The position numbers and the translations under genes were made by a program. The notes beneath the pieces were generated by a model that was not told the origin of the DNA, made no database searches, and saw nothing but the letters and a program-made list of their open reading frames with translations. 64,000 bases of DNA from CAIZQW01 sp037133395 (GTDB lineage: Bacteria; Verrucomicrobiota; Kiritimatiellia; RFP12; UBA1067): positions 1 to 64,000 of the forward strand of contig JBAXOG010000005.1 of the NCBI GenBank assembly GCA_037133395.1, in the 5' to 3' direction. This document shows positions 9,781-17,255 of this stretch, piece by piece. Every line of letters begins with the position of its first letter. Position 1 is the first letter of the stretch.

Positions 9781-9927
9781 TGCTTACCCTTTTTCCCCCT
9801 CGATTATCTATAATTGCTTTCACCCTCAAAGAGATGTTATTCTTTTAACTGCTTAAGCCATAGTGGGCGTTGTTAAGTCGTTTAGGACGTGAGACATTAA
9901 CAGCAAATCGAAGGAGGAACGAAGATC

Positions 9928-10680
9928 GTGCGTAAGAAAACACTGCTAAAAGAAATCCTGCACACTCGGGGCCTTCCAGAACTGAAGGCGCGTTGCGCCT
10001 ATTTTGATGTCGGATCTTTGCGGGCGTGGCTGAAGAAAGAACGCATCGCGTTTAATTGTGTCACTGTGAATCGATACATGACCGACTTCGTGAAGGACGG
10101 TATCGTCTGGAGTGCCGGACGGGGCTGGTACAGCTTCATCCCGACCGCGATCCAACTCGATGCAGAACCGCTGACGGAGATGAAGAAAGACCTTCAGGAA
10201 CGCTTCCCGCTCCTCGATTTCGCTTGCTGGTCCACGCAGCAGATCAACCCTTACATGCACCACATGCTGGGCAAGTTTGTGACCTTCGTGCTTGCTCCTG
10301 CTGATACCTTGACTTCGGTTTTTGACCACCTGCGCGAGCGCGACTATTCGGTTTATCTCAATCCGAATGAAAAGGAGGTAGCCAAGACCTTCAAAGTCGA
10401 TTCCAAGACTGTCGTACTCCGTAAGCTCAATACCCTTCACGAGCCAGTCCAGGATCACCAACTCCGTCTCGAAATCTTGTTGGTCGACTTGAGTCAGGAG
10501 TCGGAACGGCTCTTCCTGATGGACAAGGCTGAGTACCAGCAAATGGCATCCCGCCTGATCATGTCAGGACGTATCGATCTGGCCTCCTTGGCCTCCTACG
10601 CGAAGGTTCTGGGAACCGACTTCAAAGACCTATTCCAAAACAGGGAATCAATTATCTCTTGTTTTTTGAAAAAAAAGTAG
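9928..10680 (+). CDS. AbiEi-like antitoxin/transcriptional regulator
   Basis: 250-residue protein directly upstream of an AbiEii-type nucleotidyltransferase. GTG start with AAGGAGG at 9911-9917. The N terminus (about residues 1-70) looks like a winged-helix segment (LRAWLKKERIAF...VNRYMTDFVKDGIVWSAGRGWY) and the remainder is the alpha/beta region seen in AbiEi/DUF6577-type antitoxins. In type IV toxin-antitoxin systems such a protein represses the operon and counteracts the toxin without stable binding. The assignment rests mainly on the N-terminal motif and the partner gene. The 38-bp spacing to the next gene fits one operon. Confidence 0.62.
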   Translation: MRKKTLLKEILHTRGLPELKARCAYFDVGSLRAWLKKERIAFNCVTVNRYMTDFVKDGIVWSAGRGWYSFIPTAIQLDAEPLTEMKKDLQERFPLLDFACWSTQQINPYMHHMLGKFVTFVLAPADTLTSVFDHLRERDYSVYLNPNEKEVAKTFKVDSKTVVLRKLNTLHEPVQDHQLRLEILLVDLSQESERLFLMDKAEYQQMASRLIMSGRIDLASLASYAKVLGTDFKDLFQNRESIISCFLKKK

Positions 10681-10718
10681 TTAATTGATTTGTAGTTTTT
10701 AACTCTTTCGTAATTAGC

Positions 10719-11789
10719 ATGATACAACAACACTGTTTTGAAAAAACATGGATAGATTCCAAGCAATCCGAATTACGCTTGCGTGATCCGGGTCTATTGG
10801 AAAAGTGTATTTATGCATTGCAGTTGCTCGGCCTTTTGGCCGAATCAGGTATACCTTTTGTCTTTAAAGGCGGAACCTCCATGGTACTCCTCATGGCAAG
10901 CCTGAGGCGATTGTCCATCGACATCGATATTGTTTCCGAGTCACCTGAAGCTGTTGATATCGCATACCTAAGAAAGCTTTTCAAAAATTCTCGTTTTGTG
11001 CGCATTGAAGAAAATGACCGAGGCGACCATCGCCTACCACACCGGCGTCACTTCAAATTCTTCTATAACTCGGTTTGCTCGAGCATCGACAACTACGTCA
11101 TGTTGGATGTTCTCCAAGAGCGGAATCTCTATCCCGCCACCCGGCGCTGTGCGATTCGCGCATCCTTCATCGAGACGGAAAGGGATGTCGCGGTCACGTT
11201 GCCCACCGTTGACGCCCTTCTGGCCGACAAACTCACCGCGTTCGCACCCAACACAGTCGGTGTGAGATTGACCCCCGACAGCAACATGCAGGTGATCAAG
11301 CAGGTGGTGGATGTTGGGGAACTCTTCACAAAGACCGCCGACCTGACACTGATCCGCCGAGCCTACGCTGTCATCTGCGCTGCCGAGATCGGATATCGCG
11401 GTGGGGCATTCACCAGTGACCAAGCACTCAATGACACCATACAAACCGCGCTTCAAATATCCGAGATCAGGCTTAGGCCGCAAGACCAGACGACTGCATT
11501 GATTGATGCCGCTCGGAAGCGGTTAGAAAATCATCTTATTGGTCCTGCGCTTGACATAGACGATCTTAAGGTGGCGGCCGCGCGCGCCGCCGGCATTGCC
11601 GCGTTGATTCAAACCCCCAATTCTCCACTGTCACTCGACGATTTTCGCTATAATCCCGCACGAGTCATGGAACTCCAATCACTCAGGATCACCCGGTATC
11701 CACGGCTGAACCGATTGAAAGCCACCAATCCAGAAGCATTCTTCTATTGGCACAAGGTTGACACGTTGCTGAGACAACCCCCTGCCTAA
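10719..11789 (+). CDS. AbiEii-type nucleotidyltransferase toxin
   Basis: 356-residue protein of the AbiEii/AbiGii nucleotidyltransferase family. The hallmark G51-G52-T53-S54 (FKGGTSM) is followed 14 residues later by the metal-binding D68-I69-D70 (LSIDIDIV), the usual arrangement of a DNA polymerase beta-type fold. Members act as type IV toxins that transfer nucleotides, for example to tRNA; whether that holds here is unknown. It is paired with the upstream AbiEi-like gene, and the module lies between long direct repeats, which suggests acquisition as a mobile or recombining block. Confidence 0.78.
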   Translation: MIQQHCFEKTWIDSKQSELRLRDPGLLEKCIYALQLLGLLAESGIPFVFKGGTSMVLLMASLRRLSIDIDIVSESPEAVDIAYLRKLFKNSRFVRIEENDRGDHRLPHRRHFKFFYNSVCSSIDNYVMLDVLQERNLYPATRRCAIRASFIETERDVAVTLPTVDALLADKLTAFAPNTVGVRLTPDSNMQVIKQVVDVGELFTKTADLTLIRRAYAVICAAEIGYRGGAFTSDQALNDTIQTALQISEIRLRPQDQTTALIDAARKRLENHLIGPALDIDDLKVAAARAAGIAALIQTPNSPLSLDDFRYNPARVMELQSLRITRYPRLNRLKATNPEAFFYWHKVDTLLRQPPA

Positions 11790-11829
11790 ACCCCGCCGGT
11801 ATCAAGAGTCCCGAATATAAGATTTACTT

Positions 11830-12140
11830 GGTACAGAGGGATGGACAATGCTTACACCCCGTGAGCTTTGCGGGCTCTGTGAGAAAAAACGGCTACACAT
11901 TTTCAGGAAACGCGCTTTTCGCAAAATAGCCGCCATTCTTGGGTGCCCCTTTGAAGACAATGCTTCCCTCCTCCGATAGTTCTTTCAGATAACGCTGTGT
12001 GGTACGAAGGCTGATGGCCAGATGTTTCGTTGCCGTGGGAGCATTGATGCCCTGATGGGTCTTGATCACATTCTGCAGGCTGGTCTTTATTGATTTTACA
12101 CCGCCATGTGCGTGGCGCGAAAAAGGGGTTTCTCCAAAGA
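11830..12140. repeat. Long direct repeat flanking the AbiE module, right copy
   Basis: 311-bp near-identical copy of 9405-9760, lacking 45 bp. The left boundary carries a degenerate form of the bounding repeat (GGTACAGAGGGATGGACAAT). Together the copies bracket about 2.4 kb containing only the AbiE-type pair. The rest of the 11790-12327 interval holds the decayed HTH fragment, the promoter at 12222-12273 and no other gene that I can see. Confidence 0.85.
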
Positions 12141-12159
12141 GCCGCAACAGCTTCTTCAT
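11893..12159 (-). pseudogene. Truncated C-terminal winged-helix fragment, right copy
   Basis: 88-residue frame identical to the left fragment over the winged helix but 15 residues shorter in the GGV linker, exactly the 45-bp in-frame deletion between direct repeats. The N terminus (MKKLLRLFGE) differs because the repeat ends there. No Shine-Dalgarno lies upstream on the - strand. It is likely non-functional, although an in-frame length change would be compatible with past selection on the frame. Confidence 0.55.
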
Positions 12160-12221
12160 TTTTTTAATATCTGATTAACGAATTCATGTCCCCTTGTCCG
12201 CTTCGCGCTATCCACGCTCGA

Positions 12222-12273
12222 CTTTACGTAAAGCCAGAAACCCGTTGACTTTTTTCTGCTGGTTTGCTTAAGT
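12222..12273 (+). promoter_or_regulatory. Promoter and palindromic operator of surface protein 2
   Basis: CTTTACGTAAAG (12222-12233) is a perfect 12-bp palindrome with central CG. Exactly 13 bp after its TTACGTAA core comes TTGACT (12245-12250), then a 17-bp spacer and TTAAGT (12268-12273), a good sigma70-like promoter. The same arrangement recurs at 26704-26755 and 36727-36778, and with variant boxes at 17133-17182. A palindrome with central CpG suits a LacI-family protein such as the one encoded at 16034-17131. That assignment is inference. Confidence 0.75.
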
Positions 12274-12327
12274 GAGAAATGTGTAGGGGACTGGTGTGCC
12301 TTGATAAAACAGAAAGGGTTTATGGTT

Positions 12328-15300
12328 ATGAACACAATGAAGACGATCAAAAGTCGGGTTTTTCAACTGGCGGTTGGGTGTGCCGTGGCTTTAATGGCAC
12401 CCCTGAACTCATTCGGTGCGGACGGGACATGGACAAACTTGGCAGGTGGCGTCTGGGGCACATCGGGCAACTGGTTGTCGGGCACGGTTGCAGACGGAAC
12501 AAATGCGGTCGCGGACTTCAGCACGCTGAATATCACCGCCAATGCGTTTGTCAACAACGACGCTGCGCGCACGGTTGGCACGCTCCGCTTCGGCGACACG
12601 ACGCCGGGTAATGACTGGACGCTGACGAATTCGACGCTGACGCTGGCCGTGAGTTCAGGAACTCCGACCATCACCGTGACCAATCAAACTGCGACGATCA
12701 GTTCCATTCTGCTGGGAACGCAGGGATTCACCAAGAACGGTTCAGGCACACTCCAACTCAGTGGAAGAAATACGGTCTCGGGCGATATCATTGTCAATCA
12801 AGGGATGCTCATCAATACGTTTGGAGGGCTGCGCGACACAACGGGCAGTGTCATCGTCTCGCCGGGCGCAACGCTGTATGTGACGTCCGGGTGGGGCGCG
12901 AATGACGGCCGGTATGAGATGACGAATTCCATCACCCTCTCCGGAACGGGGACTGGCGGCTTTGGCGCGTTGCATGGACAGGCAAACTTCACGTGCACCG
13001 GCCCCATCACCTTGTTGACCGATTCAAAAATCTCGCATGATTGGAACAACTTTTCTCTGAACGGTAAAATCACCGGAACAGATAAGAATCTGATTCTGAG
13101 TGCTGCAAATGCACCCTCTCAGCCGGGGCTCTCGGTTAACGGCTCGATGTCGTTGGGAAGCGGTGCGCTCTCAGTGATCGGGGCCGGATATGTGATGTTG
13201 AACGCATCCAACAGTTTCAGCGGCGGAACCACTGTCAGCATCGGCAGCGCGGGAGCGCTGAAAATCGGGTATATCAACGCACTCGGCACCGGCGGGTTGA
13301 CCGTCAATAGCGGTGTCGTTGATCTGAACACGAAGAGCGTTTCTGTCGCCTCATTCAGCGGTGCTGGCGGCATTATCACGGATACTGGAGCAACGGGCAC
13401 GACCACGCTGACCGTGACCCAGGCTGTGGCGACCACCTATTCCGGCGTGATCTCAAACGGTGCCAGCCGTGTGCTGGCGCTGACACTGCAAGGGCCAGGT
13501 GCTTTAGCGCTCTCCGGATTTAACACCTACAGCGGCGCAACCGCAGTTGCTGCCGGCAAACTGATCGGTGTCACGGGCGGAGCCTGTTCCAACAGTGTGG
13601 TGACGGTGGCGAACGGTGCCACAAACGGAGTATGGGTCACGGCTTACAATGGTCAGTGGAGATGCGCCGGGCTCGTTCACAGCACAGGGACAACGACGCT
13701 GGATATAGACTTCAGCACGATTCCACCGAGTGGGTCGATCGCTCCGCTGCGTGTTGACGGCAATCTCACGTTCAACGGCACCGTCGGCTTTGTGATCCGC
13801 AACGGCATCTGGATCAACACCGGCACCTACCCTTTAGTTAGTTATTCGGGTACGTTGTCGGGGGTCGTTCCCTCTGTCGCAACGGCTCTGCCTCCCGGCG
13901 TAACCGCTACGTTGGTTAATAACACGATCGACAAGCGCATCGAGCTGGCCGTCACAGCCGTGCCGGTCTTTGTTCCCTCTTCCGTTAGCGCATGGACTAA
14001 TCTGGTCAGCGCAAATGCAAGCGGTTCGTGGGGAACCGCCGCCAATTGGTCAAACGGCATTCCTTACGGCGTGGATGCGGTTGCAGACTTCACAACGCTC
14101 AATATCGGAGCCAACTCGACGATCACAAACGAGGTGCCACGCTCGGTCGGTGCATTGAGTTTCTGCGATGCGGTTCCGTCCAGTCATATCTGGTATCTCG
14201 ACGGAGGCACCAATAAGCATCTGACGCTTGCCACGACCGCCAGCGTGCCGCAGATTACCGTGTCGAACGTTCAGGCGATCGTGGGCGGACTCTCCGGGAC
14301 GCAGGGCTTTGTGAAGAACGGTAACGGTGTCCTGGCCCTTTATGGAAAATCCTACAGCAACAGCATCACCGGGCCGATCTTTGTCAATGCCGGTTTGCTG
14401 GCAACCGTTAACGGCCAGGCGTTTCAAGGTATCACCGGCAATGTCTTTGTGGCGCCGGGCGCAAGTTTCGAGGCCAACTGCGCGATCGACGGCACCACGC
14501 TTGCCAATAACTTTTATCTCAGCGGTATGGGCGGCACACCGAACGGGTATGTCGGCAATGCGGCGACGCCCGACGGAACCTACAACTATGATCCGTCCCC
14601 TTTCGGCGCGTTGGAGCTGCACGGCAATGTTATCCTCAGCGGCACCATTGCGTTGAATGCCGATTCCAAAATCACGCATGGATATAATCTTGCTACGCTT
14701 AACGGGCGCGTTGCTGCGGATATGCCCGGAAAGAACTTGGAACTGGCGATTACCATTGACGGGCAGTATCCCATTTATGTCAACGGCAGCGTGGGCCTCG
14801 GCACAGGAACGCTGACGGTCAACAGTGTGCAGAATGGCGGCTCCGCCGACGGGTGCGCGGTTGCGCTCAATGCTGCAAACACCTACAGCGGCGGAACCGT
14901 GCTGACCAACTACGCCATTTTGCGGCTGGGCAATGTCGGTGCGCTTGGGAGCGGGGGGTTGACGCTCTACCCGAACAGCAAACTGAACCTGAACACGTAT
15001 AATGTCACGGTGGGCGGGTTGAGCGGCACCGGCGGCATCATTACGGATACCGGAGCGGCGGGCACGACCACGCTGACCGTGACCCAGACTGTGGCGACCA
15101 CCTATTCCGGCGTAATCAGCAACGGCGCGAACCGCGTGCTCGCACTGGTGAAAACAGGCAGCGGTCTCCTGACGCTTTCGGCCACGAACACGTACACGGG
15201 CGCGACAACGGTCTCGAACGGCACGCTGGCTGTCAGCGGTGCGCTTTCGTCAAGCGGTGTGACGGTCTGCACGGGCGCAGTTTTTGCCGCTGGCAGTACG

Positions 15301-15615
15301 GGCGTTGTGGCCCGCGCAACACTGGGCGGCACGCTGACGTTCCAGAACAGCAGCGCGCTGCTGGTGGATGTGGCGCCGCCCTTGGCGGATGCGGTTGAGG
15401 CCGCCGGAAACGTGGTGATCGGTACCGGGGTCGAGGTGCGGCTCAGCGGCAACCAGGAGAAATCCGGAAGCTGGGAAATCATCAAGACCACCGGCGGCAC
15501 GGTCTCTGGCGACCCGGTTCTCATCAATGGTCTGCACGGGGCGAGGCTGTCCCGGACTGCCACAGCCATCTGGCTGACTATTCCGCCTAAGGGCACGTTG
15601 ATCCGGATATTCTGA
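12328..15615 (+). CDS. Surface protein 2: giant autotransporter-repeat protein with internal duplication
   Basis: 1095-residue secreted beta-solenoid protein. Start chosen at ATG 12328 (MNTMKTIK) because AGAAAGGG lies 9 nt upstream and the same MN.MK start is conserved in the paralogues at 26810 and 36833, where the nearby upstream ATG is absent. Signal peptide ends near NSFGA. An N-terminal block opening GTWTNLAGGVWGTSGNWLSG recurs near residue 555 as WTNLVSANASGSWGTAANWSNG, with matching downstream strands (TQGFTKNGSGTL / TQGFVKNGNGVL), so the protein contains a large internal duplication. PATR-type repeats (GLLTLSATNTYTGATTVSNG) precede a C-terminal module ending PPKGTLIRIF. No membrane barrel is evident. 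It heads the region and is followed by the LacI-family gene. Confidence 0.85.
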   Translation: MNTMKTIKSRVFQLAVGCAVALMAPLNSFGADGTWTNLAGGVWGTSGNWLSGTVADGTNAVADFSTLNITANAFVNNDAARTVGTLRFGDTTPGNDWTLTNSTLTLAVSSGTPTITVTNQTATISSILLGTQGFTKNGSGTLQLSGRNTVSGDIIVNQGMLINTFGGLRDTTGSVIVSPGATLYVTSGWGANDGRYEMTNSITLSGTGTGGFGALHGQANFTCTGPITLLTDSKISHDWNNFSLNGKITGTDKNLILSAANAPSQPGLSVNGSMSLGSGALSVIGAGYVMLNASNSFSGGTTVSIGSAGALKIGYINALGTGGLTVNSGVVDLNTKSVSVASFSGAGGIITDTGATGTTTLTVTQAVATTYSGVISNGASRVLALTLQGPGALALSGFNTYSGATAVAAGKLIGVTGGACSNSVVTVANGATNGVWVTAYNGQWRCAGLVHSTGTTTLDIDFSTIPPSGSIAPLRVDGNLTFNGTVGFVIRNGIWINTGTYPLVSYSGTLSGVVPSVATALPPGVTATLVNNTIDKRIELAVTAVPVFVPSSVSAWTNLVSANASGSWGTAANWSNGIPYGVDAVADFTTLNIGANSTITNEVPRSVGALSFCDAVPSSHIWYLDGGTNKHLTLATTASVPQITVSNVQAIVGGLSGTQGFVKNGNGVLALYGKSYSNSITGPIFVNAGLLATVNGQAFQGITGNVFVAPGASFEANCAIDGTTLANNFYLSGMGGTPNGYVGNAATPDGTYNYDPSPFGALELHGNVILSGTIALNADSKITHGYNLATLNGRVAADMPGKNLELAITIDGQYPIYVNGSVGLGTGTLTVNSVQNGGSADGCAVALNAANTYSGGTVLTNYAILRLGNVGALGSGGLTLYPNSKLNLNTYNVTVGGLSGTGGIITDTGAAGTTTLTVTQTVATTYSGVISNGANRVLALVKTGSGLLTLSATNTYTGATTVSNGTLAVSGALSSSGVTVCTGAVFAAGSTGVVARATLGGTLTFQNSSALLVDVAPPLADAVEAAGNVVIGTGVEVRLSGNQEKSGSWEIIKTTGGTVSGDPVLINGLHGARLSRTATAIWLTIPPKGTLIRIF
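15183..15615 (+). repeat. 3' module type B, copy 1
   Basis: 433-bp block that aligns without indels to 18632-19064, very similar including third positions. It encodes NTYTGATTVSNG through the C-terminal domain (SSALLVDVAPPLADAVEAAG, GSWEIIKTT) and the PP.GT tail. Upstream of the block the two proteins diverge, so the 3' end looks exchanged as a unit. Confidence 0.82.
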
Positions 15616-15789
15616 GTCAGTGTTTTTTTACCACGAAACACATCCTCCTACGCGAATACGCTACGGCGGACAGGCGAAATACACGAAAAGGGATGAGAGA
15701 ATTTAGCTGCGGATTGCGCGGATTAACCCGGTTTTTGAAGGGGGCTTCTTGTATAATCCAGCTGCTTAATTAACACGTTGACCTTTTTT
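15616..15789. other. Trailer of surface protein 2 with repeat fragments
   Basis: Non-coding. It contains one arm of a CACGAAA-type repeat (ACCACGAAACACAT, 15630 onward), the motif CGCGAATACGCTACGGCGGACAGG in split form at 15651-15674, and the conserved trailer GAGAGAATTTAGCTGCGGATT (15695-15715), which recurs after two other surface-protein genes. A TATAAT lies at 15752-15757 without a convincing -35 box. The 15616-16033 interval holds no gene that I can support. Confidence 0.5.
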
Positions 15790-15816
15790 ATGGCGCGATA
15801 TGGCGAAATGCGCCAT
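15790..15816. promoter_or_regulatory. Phased ATGGCG boxes upstream of the LacI-family gene
   Basis: ATGGCG occurs at 15790 and 15800 and its complement CGCCAT at 15811-15816, giving three half-sites spaced 10-11 bp, one helical turn. The last two form the inverted repeat ATGGCG-N5-CGCCAT. A TTGACC lies just upstream (15778-15783) and TATACT just downstream (15821-15826). It is a candidate operator for the regulator gene that starts about 215 bp further on; the binding protein is unknown. Confidence 0.4.
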
Positions 15817-16033
15817 AATGTATACTTTACCTTAAAGCATACGAAAAAAAGAACTTGAAGTTGTGCTTCAAGCTGTGACTTGTTTCCTGGAGTCCGCCTC
15901 TATTGATCAACTCACGGACTTGTTGAAACAGGCTTTTGCACATAAGCGGGTGTCCCAGGGGCTTTGAGGTATTCTCCAGAGGCTGAGGGTCGTGATGCAC
16001 ACGAGGCGGAAATGACACGGACCCGCAAAAATT

Positions 16034-17131
16034 ATGAACCCCAAAAAAACAGTAATCAGTTTGAGGCATATCGCTGAGCGCGTCGGTGTGTCGCGAATGA
16101 CAGTCTCACAGGCGTTGCGCGATGACGGGCGGATCTCCTCGACAACGCGTGAACGGGTACGTGCGGTTGCCCGTGAGTTGGGGTTTGAACCCAATCCACA
16201 TCTCAGCACGCTGATGGCGGAAACCGCACGTACGCGACATGGCGTATCCGGCGAAGTATTGGCTTTTATGACAAGTGAACCTACGCGCGATGGTTGGAAG
16301 CGGTATGCAAGCGGTATCTTTGAAGCCAGCGAACGACGCGCCGTCGAGTACGGGTTTCGTCTTGAGCCTTGGTGGATCGCTGACCCAGACATGACGCCTG
16401 CTCGTGTCAACCAGATCATCAAGTCCCGTGGAATTCGGGGGATGATCATTCCCAATGTCAGTCATCAATTCTTTGCGGATCGGGGTGGGACATTACCGAT
16501 CGAATGGGAAAGGTTTTGTGTGGTGGAGATTGGGGGCAGCTTGCGGAAACCCGCTATCCATCACGTTCAGCATGATCATCAATCCGGCTTGTTTATGGCG
16601 CTCGAGAGGTTGGAAGCGCACGGTTATCGTCGGATAGGGCTGTGTTTGAGGTCCGAGGATGATCAAAGGACACATCATCGCTGGTCGGGGGCTTATGTGA
16701 TCTGGCGGAGAATGAGGGGCTATGAGACGAAACTGCAGCCGCTGATCGCAGAGGAATATGAGCCTATGGCAGTACGCCGGTGGATCCGAAAGAACCGCTT
16801 GGAGGCCGTGATCAGTCCTGGAGTCCTTCCGTTACAGGAGTGGGGACTGAGTGTGCCGGAAAAACTTGGGTTTGCTTCGCTTGACTTGTGGGGGAAGGGT
16901 GCGATGTCCGTGGCAGGGATTGATCAGCAAAGGGTTGAGCTTGCAGCAGCAGCAGTGGATATGCTGATGACACTTCTGTGGCGCAATCAGAGAGGGGTTC
17001 CAGAACAGCCGATGAGCTTGATCATTCCCGGACGTTGGGTGGAGGGAGAAACCGTCCGCCAACGAAGAAGCATACACTTGAAACCTATTGCCATCGAGGA
17101 CGAGCAACTCGTCTGGGCTGACCGCCTTTAG
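16034..17131 (+). CDS. LacI-family transcriptional regulator
   Basis: 365-residue DNA-binding regulator. The N terminus is a classic LacI helix-turn-helix (residues 6-35: ISLRHIAERVGVSRMTVSQA, then LRDDGRIS), followed by the hinge region (TRERVRAVARELGFEPNP) and a periplasmic-binding-protein-like sensor domain to the C terminus. The length is typical. No strong Shine-Dalgarno precedes the ATG, but the HTH begins at the expected distance. Its stop codon lies 2 bp before a TTACGTAA palindrome that heads surface protein 3, and the same palindrome heads three more surface genes, so a local regulon sensing a released sugar is plausible. Effector and sign of control are unknown; the operator lies upstream of -35, which would also allow activation. 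Confidence 0.9.
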   Translation: MNPKKTVISLRHIAERVGVSRMTVSQALRDDGRISSTTRERVRAVARELGFEPNPHLSTLMAETARTRHGVSGEVLAFMTSEPTRDGWKRYASGIFEASERRAVEYGFRLEPWWIADPDMTPARVNQIIKSRGIRGMIIPNVSHQFFADRGGTLPIEWERFCVVEIGGSLRKPAIHHVQHDHQSGLFMALERLEAHGYRRIGLCLRSEDDQRTHHRWSGAYVIWRRMRGYETKLQPLIAEEYEPMAVRRWIRKNRLEAVISPGVLPLQEWGLSVPEKLGFASLDLWGKGAMSVAGIDQQRVELAAAAVDMLMTLLWRNQRGVPEQPMSLIIPGRWVEGETVRQRRSIHLKPIAIEDEQLVWADRL

Positions 17132-17132
17132 G

Positions 17133-17182
17133 TTTACGTAAGAAAAGGTCGCAGTTGTAACCAAATGAAGCTGCTGTATAAT
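17133..17182 (+). promoter_or_regulatory. Promoter and palindromic operator of surface protein 3
   Basis: The TTACGTAA core at 17134-17141 is followed after exactly 13 bp by TTGTAA (17155-17160), a 16-bp spacer and a perfect TATAAT (17177-17182). The 13-bp core-to-(-35) spacing is the same as in three other promoters even though the flanking sequence differs, which argues that the spacing is functional. Confidence 0.7.
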
Positions 17183-17255
17183 GCTAGATATTAAAAGTGA
17201 TTTCAGGTTCTGCGTCAAGCGTCTTTGCCTGAGGGGATAAGTGAAAGGAGTCAGA

